From Paraburkholderia sp041321145 (GTDB lineage Bacteria > Pseudomonadota > Gammaproteobacteria > Burkholderiales > Burkholderiaceae), in contig NZ_JBGGWA010000002.1 of assembly GCF_041321145.1 (NCBI RefSeq), positions 310,001-374,000 on the forward strand: a stretch of 64,000 nucleotides of DNA. The letters are read 5' to 3'. This document shows, one piece after another, positions 33,007-42,187 of the stretch. Every line of letters begins with the position of its first letter. The stretch's first letter is position 1. The position numbers and the translations under genes are program-made. The notes beneath the pieces were generated by a model. It saw nothing but the letters and a program-made list of their open reading frames with translations, was not told the DNA's origin and ran no database searches.

Positions 33007-33098
33007 TGTCGACCCGAGTTAGCGCTTTAGCTGTCGACCAGAGTTGGCGCTTTAGCGCTTACTCTGGTCCCATGCAAAGCACTTACTCGGGTCCCATG
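33007..33098. repeat. Nested direct and inverted repeats in the livM-livG gap
   Basis: Two tandem copies of TGTCGACC(C/A)GAGTT(A/G)GCGCTTTAG at 33007-33030 and 33032-33055, then two copies of G(C)(G/A)CTTACTC(T/G)GGTCCCATG near 33056-33074 and 33079-33098. The second pair is the reverse-complement partner of the first: CCAGAGT with ACTCTGG (inner) and CCCGAGT with ACTCGGG (outer). In mRNA this gives one nested stem-loop. It looks like a dispersed extragenic repeat. Confidence 0.7.
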
Positions 33099-33101
33099 GC
33101 C

Positions 33102-34271
33102 TCAGGCGCGCACCGGCTTCTTGCCAGCGCGCTTCGCCAGTTTCGCAATCTTGTCTTCGTGCTTCGGCGACGGCCACAAGCCTTCCGAGCGGTACAGCAT
33201 GATCACGACCATCGCGAGGCCGTACAGCAACTGACGGATCACTTCGGTATCGACGATTTCATGGCCGAAGATCGCGTTCTGCAGCGGACCCATCGTCGAG
33301 CGCAGGAATTCCGGGAACACGGCGAGCAGCACCGCACCGAGAATCACGCCCGGGATGTGGCCCATCCCGCCGAGCACCACGCACGCCAGCACCACGACCG
33401 ATTCCCAGAACGTGAACGATTCCGGCGACACGAAGCCCTGGAATGAACCGAACATCGCGCCCGACAGGCCGCCGAACGACGCGCCCATCGCGAAGGCCAG
33501 CAGTTTCACGTTACGGGTGTTGATGCCCATTGCCTTGGCGGCGATTTCGTCTTCGCGGATCGCAGCCCATGCACGGCCGATACGCGAGTGCTGCAAACGC
33601 GTACAGGTCCAGATCACGAACAGCGCGCACAGCACGAACAGGTAGTAGTACGAGTACACCGATGGGAACTGGAAGCCGAACAGCGTGTGAGTCTGCGCGA
33701 GGCTGAAGCCGCCCACCGACACCGGATCGATCCCCGTGATCCCCTTCGGACCGTTGGTGATGTTCACCGGGCGGTCGAGGTTGTTCATGAAGATCCGCAC
33801 GATTTCCCCGAAGCCCAGGGTCACGATCGCGAGGTAGTCGCCACGCAGACGCAACGTCGGCGCGCCGAGCAGGACGCCAAAGGTCGCGGCGAGCGCCATC
33901 GCGACCGGCACGATGACCCAGATCGGCGCATGCAGGCCGTTCGGGAACAGATGCGCGATCCACGCGAACTGCGAGGTCAGGTGCGGCGAAGACAGCAGAG
34001 CCGCGACGTAGGCGCCGATTGCGTAGAACGCGATGTAGCCCAGGTCCAGCAGGCCGGCAAAGCCGACCACCACGTTCAGGCCCAGCGCGAGCATCACGTA
34101 CAGCATCGCGAAGTCGAGCACGCGGACCCAGTAGTTGCCGCCGGCCGCGCCGATGATCATCGGCGCCGCGATCACGAAGATCGCGGTGATGATGCCGACG
34201 GTCAGCGTCTTCGTCAGGTTCTTTTCAGGGATGAGCGTCGTGGACGGCTCGATCGGTTGAATTGAGGTCAT
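33102..34271 (-). CDS. livM: Branched-chain amino-acid ABC transporter permease LivM
   Basis: A 389-residue permease with about nine or ten hydrophobic segments. The LivM-type core GLNVVVGFAGLLDLGYIAFYAIGAYVAALLSSP is present, as is the coupling loop RIGRAWAAIREDEIAAKAMGINTRNVKLLAFAMGASFGGLSGAMFG. The C-terminus is Lys-rich. GGGAG precedes ATG 34271, and livH ends 18 bp upstream. Confidence 0.94.
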   Translation of the reverse strand: MTSIQPIEPSTTLIPEKNLTKTLTVGIITAIFVIAAPMIIGAAGGNYWVRVLDFAMLYVMLALGLNVVVGFAGLLDLGYIAFYAIGAYVAALLSSPHLTSQFAWIAHLFPNGLHAPIWVIVPVAMALAATFGVLLGAPTLRLRGDYLAIVTLGFGEIVRIFMNNLDRPVNITNGPKGITGIDPVSVGGFSLAQTHTLFGFQFPSVYSYYYLFVLCALFVIWTCTRLQHSRIGRAWAAIREDEIAAKAMGINTRNVKLLAFAMGASFGGLSGAMFGSFQGFVSPESFTFWESVVVLACVVLGGMGHIPGVILGAVLLAVFPEFLRSTMGPLQNAIFGHEIVDTEVIRQLLYGLAMVVIMLYRSEGLWPSPKHEDKIAKLAKRAGKKPVRA

Positions 34272-34289
34272 GTCTATTTTCTCCCGGGA

Positions 34290-35240
34290 TCAGGCGCGAT
34301 CCGCAACACGTTCGCCGAGCAGCCCCGACGGACGGAACACCAGCACGATGATCAGCACGATGAAAGCGAACACGTCCTGGTAGTTACTGCCGAACACACC
34401 ACCGGTCAGGTTGCCGATATAGCCTGCACCCAACTGTTCGATCAGGCCGAGCAGCACGCCGCCCACCATCGCCCCGCCGAGATTGCCGATCCCGCCCAGC
34501 ACCGCCGCGGTAAAGGCTTTCAGGCCAGGAATGAAGCCCATATAAAAGTGTGCGTTGCCGTATTCGGACGCGATCATCACGCCGGCCAAGGCGGCCAGCG
34601 CCGAGCCGATCATGAAGGTCGCCGAAATCACGAAGTTCGGGTTCACGCCCATCAGGCTCGCGACACCCGGGTTCTCGGCGATCGCACGCATCGCGCGGCC
34701 GAGCTTGGTCTTGTGAACCAGCAGCAGCAGACCGCCCATCACGAGGAACGCCACCACGATGATCACGATTTCGGTCATCGAGATCACAGCGCCTGGCGTC
34801 GTATCCGTGGCCTTGATCACGTTGATCGGGTCAGTGGGCAACAGCTGCGGGAACGGCAGCGGGTTGCGCGACCAGATCATCATCGCAAGGGTTTGCAGCA
34901 AGATCGACACACCGATCGCGGTGATCAGCGGCGCGAGACGCGGCGCCTTACGCAACGGCCGGTAGGCCACGCGCTCGATCGTGTAACCGACCACGGCGCA
35001 GACCACGGCCGCGATGATCAACGCGATACAGAGCGTCGGCACATTGCCGAGACCGGGGAAGTGGTTCTGCAGCACGCCTATGGCTGAGAGCGCAACCATC
35101 GCGCCCACCATCAACACATCGCCGTGAGCGAAGTTGATGATGCCCAGGATGCCGTAAACCATCGTATAGCCCAGTGCGATGATGGCGTAGACGCTGCCAA
35201 GCACCAGCCCGTTGAGGACCTGCTGGATGAAGATATCCAT
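34290..35240 (-). CDS. livH: Branched-chain amino-acid ABC transporter permease LivH
   Basis: A 316-residue permease with the LivH opening FIQQVLNGLVLGSVYAIIALGYTMVYGILGIINFAHGDVLMVGA. The coupling loop is KLGRAMRAIAENPGVASLMGVN, and the late GGIGNLGGAMVGG block is present. AAGGAG lies before ATG 35240. It is the first gene after the livK terminator region and forms the channel with LivM. Confidence 0.95.
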   Translation of the reverse strand: MDIFIQQVLNGLVLGSVYAIIALGYTMVYGILGIINFAHGDVLMVGAMVALSAIGVLQNHFPGLGNVPTLCIALIIAAVVCAVVGYTIERVAYRPLRKAPRLAPLITAIGVSILLQTLAMMIWSRNPLPFPQLLPTDPINVIKATDTTPGAVISMTEIVIIVVAFLVMGGLLLLVHKTKLGRAMRAIAENPGVASLMGVNPNFVISATFMIGSALAALAGVMIASEYGNAHFYMGFIPGLKAFTAAVLGGIGNLGGAMVGGVLLGLIEQLGAGYIGNLTGGVFGSNYQDVFAFIVLIIVLVFRPSGLLGERVADRA

Positions 35241-35416
35241 TTAATGCTCCTTAGCCCGTGCGACTGGATTCGCGTTCTTCATCAGCCGGTGGGCGGTGAT
35301 GCGGTACGGAATCTCAACGGCACTGCGGGTACTGATGTAAAAGACCGGTAAGGGTTATCCGCTACCCGGTTCGCCTACGACTGGGATGCAGTCGCTCACT
35401 TGCCGATGGCGGATGC

Positions 35417-35449
35417 AAAAACGGCACCGTTGGGTGGTTTCGGTGCCGT
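35417..35449 (-). terminator. Terminator or attenuator between livK and livHMGF
   Basis: On the minus strand ACGGCACCG, loop AAACCACCCAA, CGGTGCCGT, then TTTT. It lies 20 bp after the livK stop and 180 bp before livH, so most transcripts may stop after livK. Confidence 0.8.
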
Positions 35450-35468
35450 CAGGCTGAACGTCTCGTCA

Positions 35469-36668
35469 TCACATCTTCACGACGTCGAGGACCGCTTTTT
35501 TGCCGTCCTTGAAGTTGTAAAGCGTAATGGCGCTCTCTTTCAAATCACCCTTGTCGTCGAACGCGATGTGGCCGATTACCCCGTTGTAATCGGTGGACGG
35601 CATCGCAGCCAGCACCTTGGGCGCCTCGATCGAATTAGCGCGCTTCATTGCATCGACAATCACGTACACAGCGTCATACGTGAACGGCGCGTAAATCTGC
35701 ACCGGCGTGTGGAAGCGGTCGACGTACTTCTTTTCGAAGTCCGCTCCCTTGTCCATTTTCGAAAGCGCGAGTCCCGCCTCCGAACAGACCAGGTTTTGCA
35801 CGGCGGTTCCCGCCAGCTCACCCACCTTGTCGGTACACACGCCGTCGCCGCCAAGGATTTTTGCCCTGATACCGAGCGCCGCCGCCTGTTTGGTAAACGG
35901 CCCGCCCGTCGCGTCCATGCCGCCGAACATGATCACGTCCGGCTGAACACTCCTGATCTTCTTAAGGACGGCTTGAAACTCCGTAGCCCTGTCATTCGTG
36001 GCTTCGCGCGCGACGATCTTCGCCCCGCTCGCCTGTACCGTCTTCGCGAACTCGTCGGCCAGTCCCTTGCCGTAGACGGTTGAGTCGTCCACGATCGCGA
36101 TGCGTTTCGCGCCGAGCACTTTCGTTGCGTAGTTGGCAAGCGCCGGCCCCTGCTGCGCATCGGTCGCGACTACCCGATAAGTCGTCTTGAAACCTTGCTG
36201 CGTATAGCCGGGATTCGTCGACGACGGCGAGATCTGCACAATGCCGGCATCGCTATAGATCTTCGACGCAGGGATCGAGACGCCCGAATTCAGGTGCCCT
36301 ACCACGGCGACGACGTGATCGTCGACGAACCTTTCGGCGACCGCCGTACCTGTTTTCGGGTCTGCCGCGTCGTCTTGCGCGTCGAGCTGCAACTGGATCT
36401 TGTGACCGTCGATGGTCAAACCCTGCGCGTTGATTTCCTCGACCGCCAGGCGCGCCCCGTTTTCATTGTCTTTCCCGAGGTGCGCAATGCCACCCGTCAA
36501 CGGGGCAGCATGACCGATCTTCACGACCGTCGCTTCGCTCGCCGGGGCCGCGGCCGCCGTGACAGCCGAGGCACCGGCTCCCGCCTCGCTTTCCTGTTTC
36601 TTGCCGCAAGCGGTCAACATCGCAACCGCGGTCACGATGGACACGGCGTAAGCAAATTTGACTCGCAT
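35469..36668 (-). CDS. livK: Branched-chain amino-acid binding protein LivK/LivJ-like
   Basis: A 399-residue periplasmic binding protein (Peripla_BP_6 type) preceded by a lipoprotein-type signal: lipobox LTAC with Cys21, then a Ser/Ala-rich linker. The mature domain has VKIGHAAPLTGGIAHLGKDNENGARLAVEEIN, VVGHLNSGVSIPASKIYSDAGIVQISPSSTNP and DDSTVYGKGLADEFAKTV. It hands amino acids to LivHMGF. ATG 36668 has AGGAGACC upstream. It heads the operon, with its own terminator downstream. Confidence 0.93.
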   Translation of the reverse strand: MRVKFAYAVSIVTAVAMLTACGKKQESEAGAGASAVTAAAAPASEATVVKIGHAAPLTGGIAHLGKDNENGARLAVEEINAQGLTIDGHKIQLQLDAQDDAADPKTGTAVAERFVDDHVVAVVGHLNSGVSIPASKIYSDAGIVQISPSSTNPGYTQQGFKTTYRVVATDAQQGPALANYATKVLGAKRIAIVDDSTVYGKGLADEFAKTVQASGAKIVAREATNDRATEFQAVLKKIRSVQPDVIMFGGMDATGGPFTKQAAALGIRAKILGGDGVCTDKVGELAGTAVQNLVCSEAGLALSKMDKGADFEKKYVDRFHTPVQIYAPFTYDAVYVIVDAMKRANSIEAPKVLAAMPSTDYNGVIGHIAFDDKGDLKESAITLYNFKDGKKAVLDVVKM

Positions 36669-36733
36669 TAAGTAGGTCTCCTGCGCCTTGCAAAATCCGT
36701 TGTTCGGGACCCGGAGGCCTTGAGAACGCGCGC

Positions 36734-36761
36734 ATTGTAACTCCAATTATGCGACGCGCAA
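36734..36761 (-). promoter_or_regulatory. Predicted livK promoter
   Basis: Minus-strand -35 TTGCGC (36761-36756), 16-bp spacer, -10 TACAAT (36739-36734), ending 65 bp before the livK start. Confidence 0.5.
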
Positions 36762-37158
36762 TATTGTTGAAACGGTGGGGTTTTCCTGCATTGCAACCTT
36801 ATTTTGAGAGAGAAAGCCGGTGTATGGCGCAACCCGGTTGCGCCTGTTTTTCGTGCACCAGTTGCACCAGCGCCGCACCCAATGGCATCAAGTGTTGCAG
36901 CGATATGGCCCGACCCCTGATTCCACCGTGCTTTTCGTTATGTATTACGTTTCTGTCAATATCAGGAGGCACGCACTATTTTAGTGCATCAAAAATGGGC
37001 GCAACGCGTTTAGTGTGATTAAAACGGGGGCAGATCGTCTGAAAATCGATTAAAAGCCAAATCGCAATTCAAAAGAATTTGTGTGGGAGGACACTGAAAA
37101 CAGCATTGATCGATGATCTGGCACTTTATGAAGAAAGCGCTCGCGGATCTGCGGGCGT
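36762..37158. other. AT-rich intergenic stretch between livK and ispH
   Basis: No gene is supported. It is markedly richer in A/T than its surroundings between 36930 and 37100. A plus-strand ORF of 89 codons at 36749 has no family resemblance and an odd Cys-rich composition, so it was not called. It may contain upstream control sites for livK. Confidence 0.4.
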
Positions 37159-37187
37159 AAAAAAGCGCGCTCTCAGGCGCGCTTTTC
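37159..37187 (-). terminator. Terminator after ispH
   Basis: AAAAGCGCG, loop CTCTCAGG-type, CGCGCTTTT with flanking A and T runs, 23 bp past the ispH stop. Confidence 0.85.
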
Positions 37188-37209
37188 TTTCAAAAACGAA
37201 AACAAATTG

Positions 37210-38169
37210 TCAGGCAGGCAGACCCAGCCCGCGCGGCAGCGGAAACGCGATGTTTTCCTCGATACCGTCGAGCGCGCGGACGTTGCGCACTCCGAGCTCC
37301 CGTAACCGGCCGATCACAGCTTGCGCCAGCGCTTCCGGCGCCGAGGCGCCCGCCGTCACGCCGATCCGGCGCTTGCCTTCGACCCAGACCGGATCGATCT
37401 GGTCCGGCGAGTCCACCATATAGGAAGGCACGCCAAGCTTTTCGGCCAGCTCGCGCAACCGGTTCGAGTTCGAGCTATTCGGGCTGCCGACCACGATCAC
37501 GACATCGCATTGCGGCGCCATGAACTTGACCGCGTCCTGGCGGTTTTGCGTGGCGTAGCAGATGTCCTGCTTCTTCGGTTCGCGGATCGCCGGGTATTTT
37601 GCCTTCAAGGCGCCGATGATCTCAGCCGCATCGTCGACCGACAAGGTGGTTTGTGTGACGAACGCAATCCGCTCGGGATCGGCCAGGGTTAGCGCCTGAA
37701 CGTCTGCAATATCTTCGACCAGATGCATGCCTGCGCCGGCCTGCCCCATCGTGCCCTCGACTTCAGGATGGCCCTTGTGGCCGATCATCACGATGTCGAA
37801 CCCGTCCTGGCGCATCTTCGCGACCTCGATATGCACCTTGGTGACAAGCGGACAGGTGGCGTCGTACACCCGCAGGCCGCGCGACTCGGCTTCCACGCGC
37901 ACTGCCTTCGAGACGCCATGCGCGCTGAAAATGACCGTATTGCCCGCGGGTACTTCTTCCAGTTGCTCGATGAAGATTGCACCCTTCTTGCGCAGATCCT
38001 CGACGACATAGGCGTTATGGACGATTTCGTGGCGTACGTAGATCGGCGAGCCATGCAGCTTGATGGCCCGCTCGACGATTTCGATAGCCCGATCGACGCC
38101 GGCACAGAATCCACGCGGCTGCGCCAGCAGGATCTCGGCGTCGGCAAGAGTCGTATCCGTGATGCTCAT
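37210..38169 (-). CDS. ispH: 4-hydroxy-3-methylbut-2-enyl diphosphate reductase IspH
   Basis: A 319-residue iron-sulfur enzyme, the last step of the MEP pathway, making IPP and DMAPP from HMBPP. The three cluster cysteines are Cys22 (RGFCAGV), Cys106 (DATCPLV) and Cys204 (ICYATQNRQ). Also present are VRHEIVHN and VVGSPNSSNSNRL. It lies 2 bp after fkpB on the same strand, the usual fkpB-ispH pair. Confidence 0.97.
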   Translation of the reverse strand: MSITDTTLADAEILLAQPRGFCAGVDRAIEIVERAIKLHGSPIYVRHEIVHNAYVVEDLRKKGAIFIEQLEEVPAGNTVIFSAHGVSKAVRVEAESRGLRVYDATCPLVTKVHIEVAKMRQDGFDIVMIGHKGHPEVEGTMGQAGAGMHLVEDIADVQALTLADPERIAFVTQTTLSVDDAAEIIGALKAKYPAIREPKKQDICYATQNRQDAVKFMAPQCDVVIVVGSPNSSNSNRLRELAEKLGVPSYMVDSPDQIDPVWVEGKRRIGVTAGASAPEALAQAVIGRLRELGVRNVRALDGIEENIAFPLPRGLGLPA

Positions 38170-38171
38170 GT

Positions 38172-38627
38172 TTACAGAATCCCGATGATTTTCACTTCAA
38201 ACGCCAGCGCCTGGCCGGCAAGCGGGTGGTTGAAATCGAACAGAGCCGACGTTTCACCGACTTCCTTCAGGACGCCGGCGTAGCGGCCGCCACCCGGCGC
38301 GTTAAATTCGACCAGATCGCCCGGCGAAAAATCCTCGCCGATCATGCTGTTTTCGCGCAGCGTAGCCAGCGACACACGCTGGATCAGTTCCGGATTGCGG
38401 GGACCGAACGCCTGACCCGGCGCTAGCTGAAAGGTCGAATGGTGGCCTACCTTCAAACCCAGCAAAATATCTTCCAGCGGGGGCGCCAATTGACCCGCCC
38501 CGAGCAGAAGCGTGGCAGGCCTCTCGGTAAACGTATTGATGACTTCGGCGCCATCGGCAAGGGAAAGCCGGTAGTGAAGCGTCACGTGTGAACCGGGTTT
38601 CACTTCGGAAATGTCGATGATGCTCAT
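38172..38627 (-). CDS. fkpB: FKBP-type peptidyl-prolyl isomerase (FkpB/SlpA type)
   Basis: A 151-residue cytoplasmic prolyl isomerase with the SlpA-like fold: VKPGSHVTLHYRLSLADGAEVINTF, the inserted flap region (LIQRVSLATL...SPGDLVEF) and the C-terminal FDFNHPLAGQALAFEVKIIGI. It helps protein folding. ATG 38627 (MSIIDISEVK) was chosen; the longer frame adds 50 low-quality residues. It is first in a two-gene unit with ispH. Confidence 0.93.
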   Translation of the reverse strand: MSIIDISEVKPGSHVTLHYRLSLADGAEVINTFTERPATLLLGAGQLAPPLEDILLGLKVGHHSTFQLAPGQAFGPRNPELIQRVSLATLRENSMIGEDFSPGDLVEFNAPGGGRYAGVLKEVGETSALFDFNHPLAGQALAFEVKIIGIL

Positions 38628-38829
38628 GCAATGCTCGCTCAGTCGAAGCGCGCTGCACGCGTGCGCCGCGGACGCAGTCGACGCGTGTGGCAAACCGTTG
38701 GAGGTGCCTTGCGCAAAGCGCCTATTGTAAGCCACATAGCGGGCGGCGGCTTGGGTCCGTCGCGCGCACCCCGCCAAGGCCGGGGCATCGCCCGCCTCAC
38801 CAAACCCGAACCCGAGGACACGTATACAT

Positions 38830-39684
38830 ATGGTCGACTACGCCCGCACGATTGACGAAGCAACGCTCGAAGCGGCATTGCCGGAACCCGCGGCGTCCGC
38901 CGCCGCACTGCTGGTCGTGGCGCCGGTCCGCGCATCCGCCGCCGTTGCCAGTACCGAAGTTGGCAACGCAGTTAGCATCGCGAACTCCGGCACGCCCCCA
39001 TCCCGAAAGCTCGTACGAGGCAAATGGCATAAAAGCGACATGCCGCGCGAAAGGCTAATCGAAGAAGGACCCGGCGTCCTGTCGGATACCGACATGATCG
39101 CGCTGGTGCTAGGCTCGGGCCTGCCCGGCCACGATGTATTCCACCTCGCCCGCACGCTGCTCGACCGGTTCGGCACACTGCGCGCGATGCTAGATGCAAC
39201 CTACACGGATTTCGAGGGCCTGCGCGGCATCGGGCCCGCGAAAAAGGCGCAACTGCTCGCCATCATGGAGATGGCGCGGCGCTCGCTAGCCGATAAAATG
39301 CGTCAGCGCTCGCTGATGAACTCGCCCGAGGCGGTGGAAGATTACCTGCGCTTGCGGATCGGTGGCCATGCGCAAGAGGTTTTCGTGTCGCTCTTTCTTG
39401 ACGCCCGTCACCGGCTGATCCGCTGCGAGGAAAGCGCACGGGGTACGCTCACGCGCATGGCCGTCTATCCGCGTGAGATCGTGCGGCGAGCGCTCAGTCT
39501 GAATGCCGCCAGTCTGATCGTCGCGCATAATCACCCTTCAGGCGCCGTCCAACCCAGCGCGAGCGACTGCCGGCTGACGCACACGCTGCGCGACGCCCTC
39601 GCGCTGATCGACGTGCAACTGATCGATCACCTGGTGATCGGTGCGGATAGCACGTACTCCTTTGCCCGCGCCGGCTGGCCGTGA
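38830..39684 (+). CDS. radC: RadC-family JAB domain protein
   Basis: A 284-residue protein: helix-hairpin-helix region (DFEGLRGIGPAKKAQLLAIMEMARR), then an MPN/JAB domain with the metal motif AHNHPSGAVQPSASD. RadC was once linked to DNA repair; its actual role is unclear. The first 60 or so residues (Ala/Val-rich) before KWHKSDMPRERLIEEGPGVLSD are a longer N-terminal extension than in E. coli, so the true start could be further in. It is divergent from fkpB-ispH. Confidence 0.9.
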   Translation: MVDYARTIDEATLEAALPEPAASAAALLVVAPVRASAAVASTEVGNAVSIANSGTPPSRKLVRGKWHKSDMPRERLIEEGPGVLSDTDMIALVLGSGLPGHDVFHLARTLLDRFGTLRAMLDATYTDFEGLRGIGPAKKAQLLAIMEMARRSLADKMRQRSLMNSPEAVEDYLRLRIGGHAQEVFVSLFLDARHRLIRCEESARGTLTRMAVYPREIVRRALSLNAASLIVAHNHPSGAVQPSASDCRLTHTLRDALALIDVQLIDHLVIGADSTYSFARAGWP

Positions 39685-39742
39685 CGAGATCTGAACAGGG
39701 CCGCGACAGCTTGGCACCGTGTCCCGGCATCGCAAATAAGGT

Positions 39743-39772
39743 TTGATTTTGCGGCTTTTTTTCCGCTATAAT
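39743..39772 (+). promoter_or_regulatory. Strong promoter of rpmB-rpmG
   Basis: -35 TTGATT (39743-39748), 18-bp spacer containing a T run, -10 TATAAT (39767-39772). About 145 bases of 5' leader follow before rpmB. Confidence 0.75.
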
Positions 39773-39924
39773 TCCGGTTTGCCTATTTCCAACCCCCTGT
39801 TCCGAAGCCACCAAGGCGTTCCGGAAAGGAAAAGCGACCGAAGTTTCACAAAACTTAAGCGCGGCTCTTTTCGGGAAACTTTCACGGCGTTCGAACTCAG
39901 AATTAGCGTATTAGGAGTGCTCTC

Positions 39925-40158
39925 ATGGCACGCGTATGCCAAGTAACTGGGAAAGCGCCGATGAGCGGCAACAACGTTTCCCACGCAAACAACAGAACCA
40001 AGCGCCGGTTCCTGCCGAACCTGCAAAACCGCCGTATTTGGGTGGAAAGCGAAAACCGTTGGGTGCGTCTGCGCGTTTCGAACGCCGGCCTGCGCCTGAT
40101 CGACAAGAACGGTATCGACGCTGTGCTCGCAAATCTGCGTGCACGCGGTGAAGCCTAA
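39925..40158 (+). CDS. rpmB: Ribosomal protein bL28
   Basis: A 77-residue large-subunit protein, full length for the family. It starts MARVCQVTGKAPMSGNNVSHA and contains NNRTKRRFLPNLQ and RVSNAGLRLIDKNGID. It lies 10 bp before rpmG and is expected to be co-transcribed with it from the TATAAT promoter upstream. Confidence 0.98.
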   Translation: MARVCQVTGKAPMSGNNVSHANNRTKRRFLPNLQNRRIWVESENRWVRLRVSNAGLRLIDKNGIDAVLANLRARGEA

Positions 40159-40168
40159 GGAGTAAATC

Positions 40169-40336
40169 ATGGCGAAAGGCGCACGCGACAAGATCAAGTT
40201 GGAATCGACCGCAGGCACGGGTCATTTCTACACGACGACGAAGAACAAACGCAACATGCCGGAAAAGATGCTGATCAAGAAATTTGATCCGGTCGTCCGT
40301 AAGCATGTTGAGTACAAGGAAACCAAGATCAAGTAA
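40169..40336 (+). CDS. rpmG: Ribosomal protein bL33
   Basis: A 55-residue protein ([20 protein letters not shown]...), ending in YKETKIK. It is a standard bL33 with [20 protein letters not shown]. The ribosome site AAGGAG overlaps the end of rpmB. It is not zinc-binding (no CxxC), as usual in proteobacteria. A terminator follows. Confidence 0.97.
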
Positions 40337-40374
40337 GTCTTGGCTCCTGCCTGACGAAGACAAAAAGATTTGCA

Positions 40375-40406
40375 AAAAGCCTCGCATTCGTGCGGGGCTT
40401 TTTTGT
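40375..40406 (+). terminator. Terminator after rpmG
   Basis: AAAAAGCCTCGCA, tetraloop TTCG, TGCGGGGCTTTTTT: a compact stem followed by six T. Confidence 0.93.
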
Positions 40407-40573
40407 TTTCAGCGTGCCAATGGTGCGCTGTTTAGTCGCCATTGTCCTATTCAGACAGTCTTACCCCATTCGGCCAGCTTTCCCTCATTCGCCGTGACGC
40501 GTATCCTTTCTCGTTTTAGCGGCGTGCGGATGGCGCGCCGTCATGGCAAAAACGAAAGACGGAGATGTAGGCG

Positions 40574-42172
40574 ATGGAATTCGATGTGGCGATTGTCGGT
40601 AGCGGTCTGGCAGGCTTGAGCGTCGCGCTCAATCTCGCGGAGACCCGGCGGGTTGCGGTGGTCGCCAAGCGATCGATGACAGAAGGCGCGAGCGATTGGG
40701 CGCAAGGCGGCATTGCCGCAGTGCTGGATTCGGCGGACAGCATTGAGAACCACGTGCGCGATACGCTGATCGCCGGCGGCGGATTGTGCGACGAGGCGGC
40801 GACACGCTTTATCGTCGAACATGGGCGTGCCGCGATCGAATGGCTGATTGAGCAAGGCGTGCCATTCACCAAAGACGACGCCGCCGAGCTCGGCTTTCAT
40901 CTGACACGCGAAGGCGGTCACAGTCATCGCCGGATCATTCATGCTGCGGATGCAACGGGCCATGCAGTGGTCGCCACGCTCAGCGAACGTGTACGCCGCC
41001 ATCCGAACATCACCCTGCTCGAAGACCATTATGCGATCGATCTGATCACCTCGGACCGTCTCGGTCTGCCAGGCCGCCGCTGCCACGGCTTGTACGCGCT
41101 CGATCTGCAAAGCGGCCGCACCGTGACAATCGAAGCGCCGCACACGGTGCTCGCCACCGGCGGCGCCGGCAAGGTCTATCTATACACCACCAACCCCGAC
41201 ACCGCGACCGGCGACGGCATCGCGATGGCGTGGCGCGCCGGCTGCCGCGTGTCGAACATGGAATTCATCCAGTTCCATCCGACCTGCCTGTTCCATCCTT
41301 ATGCGAAGTCGTTCCTGATCTCGGAGGCGGTGCGCGGCGAAGGCGGCATCCTGAAGCTGCCGGATGGCACACGCTTCATGCCGAACCATGACGAACGCGC
41401 CGAACTGGCGCCGCGCGATATCGTCGCGCGCGCGATCGACTTCGAGATCAAGAAGCGCGGCATCGATTGCGTGTATCTCGACATCAGCCATCAACCGCCC
41501 GAGTTCCTGCGCGAACACTTCCCCACGATTCTGGCCCGCTGCCTGGAGTTCGGCATCGACATCACCAAAGAACCGATTCCGGTTGTGCCGGCCGCGCACT
41601 ATACGTGCGGCGGCGTCGTCACCGATCTGGCCGGTCGAACCGATCTTGCGGGCCTCTATGCGGTTGGCGAGACGTCATGCACCGGCCTGCACGGCGCGAA
41701 TCGGCTTGCCAGCAACTCCTTGCTCGAGTGCCTAGTGATCGGACGCTCCGCCGCGCAGGCCATTGAGGAAGAAGGCTTCAGCGCTGCCGTCCATGCGCCG
41801 CTGCCGGACTGGGACGAAAGCCGGGTGTCCGATCCGGACGAAGAAGTGGTGGTCGCGCACAACTGGGACGAACTGCGTCGCTTGATGTGGAACTACGTGG
41901 GCATCGTGCGCACCGACAAGCGGCTGGCCCGAGCCAAACATCGGCTTGCCCTGCTGCGCGACGAGATTCAAGAGTACTACGCGAACTTCAAGGTGAGCCG
42001 CGATTTACTTGAACTACGCAATCTGGTGGATGTGGCGTCGCTGATCGTCGAAGGCGCTCGCTCGCGGCGCGAAAGCCGCGGTTTGCACTTCAGCCGTGAC
42101 TGGCCCGCCACGTTGCCTAAGGCGCTGCCGACGGTGCTGTCGCCGGAACACGTACGCAATCGCAACGTTTGA
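40574..42172 (+). CDS. nadB: L-aspartate oxidase NadB
   Basis: A 532-residue FAD enzyme oxidising L-aspartate to iminoaspartate, the first step of NAD synthesis. It has the N-terminal dinucleotide loop VAIVGSGLAGLSVAL, the succinate-dehydrogenase-like SDWAQGGIAAV, TREGGHSHRRIIHAADATG, MEFIQFHPT and the C-terminal GLYAVGETSCTGLHGANRLASNSLLE. It converges on nadC-nadA, giving all three quinolinate-pathway genes here, though in two transcription units. Confidence 0.97.
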   Translation: MEFDVAIVGSGLAGLSVALNLAETRRVAVVAKRSMTEGASDWAQGGIAAVLDSADSIENHVRDTLIAGGGLCDEAATRFIVEHGRAAIEWLIEQGVPFTKDDAAELGFHLTREGGHSHRRIIHAADATGHAVVATLSERVRRHPNITLLEDHYAIDLITSDRLGLPGRRCHGLYALDLQSGRTVTIEAPHTVLATGGAGKVYLYTTNPDTATGDGIAMAWRAGCRVSNMEFIQFHPTCLFHPYAKSFLISEAVRGEGGILKLPDGTRFMPNHDERAELAPRDIVARAIDFEIKKRGIDCVYLDISHQPPEFLREHFPTILARCLEFGIDITKEPIPVVPAAHYTCGGVVTDLAGRTDLAGLYAVGETSCTGLHGANRLASNSLLECLVIGRSAAQAIEEEGFSAAVHAPLPDWDESRVSDPDEEVVVAHNWDELRRLMWNYVGIVRTDKRLARAKHRLALLRDEIQEYYANFKVSRDLLELRNLVDVASLIVEGARSRRESRGLHFSRDWPATLPKALPTVLSPEHVRNRNV

Positions 42173-42187
42173 TTCGTATCAGTTGAA

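Noticed and set aside
36749..37018. An 89-codon Cys-rich ORF upstream of livK
   Set aside because: No ribosome site, no family resemblance, and it overlaps the probable livK promoter.
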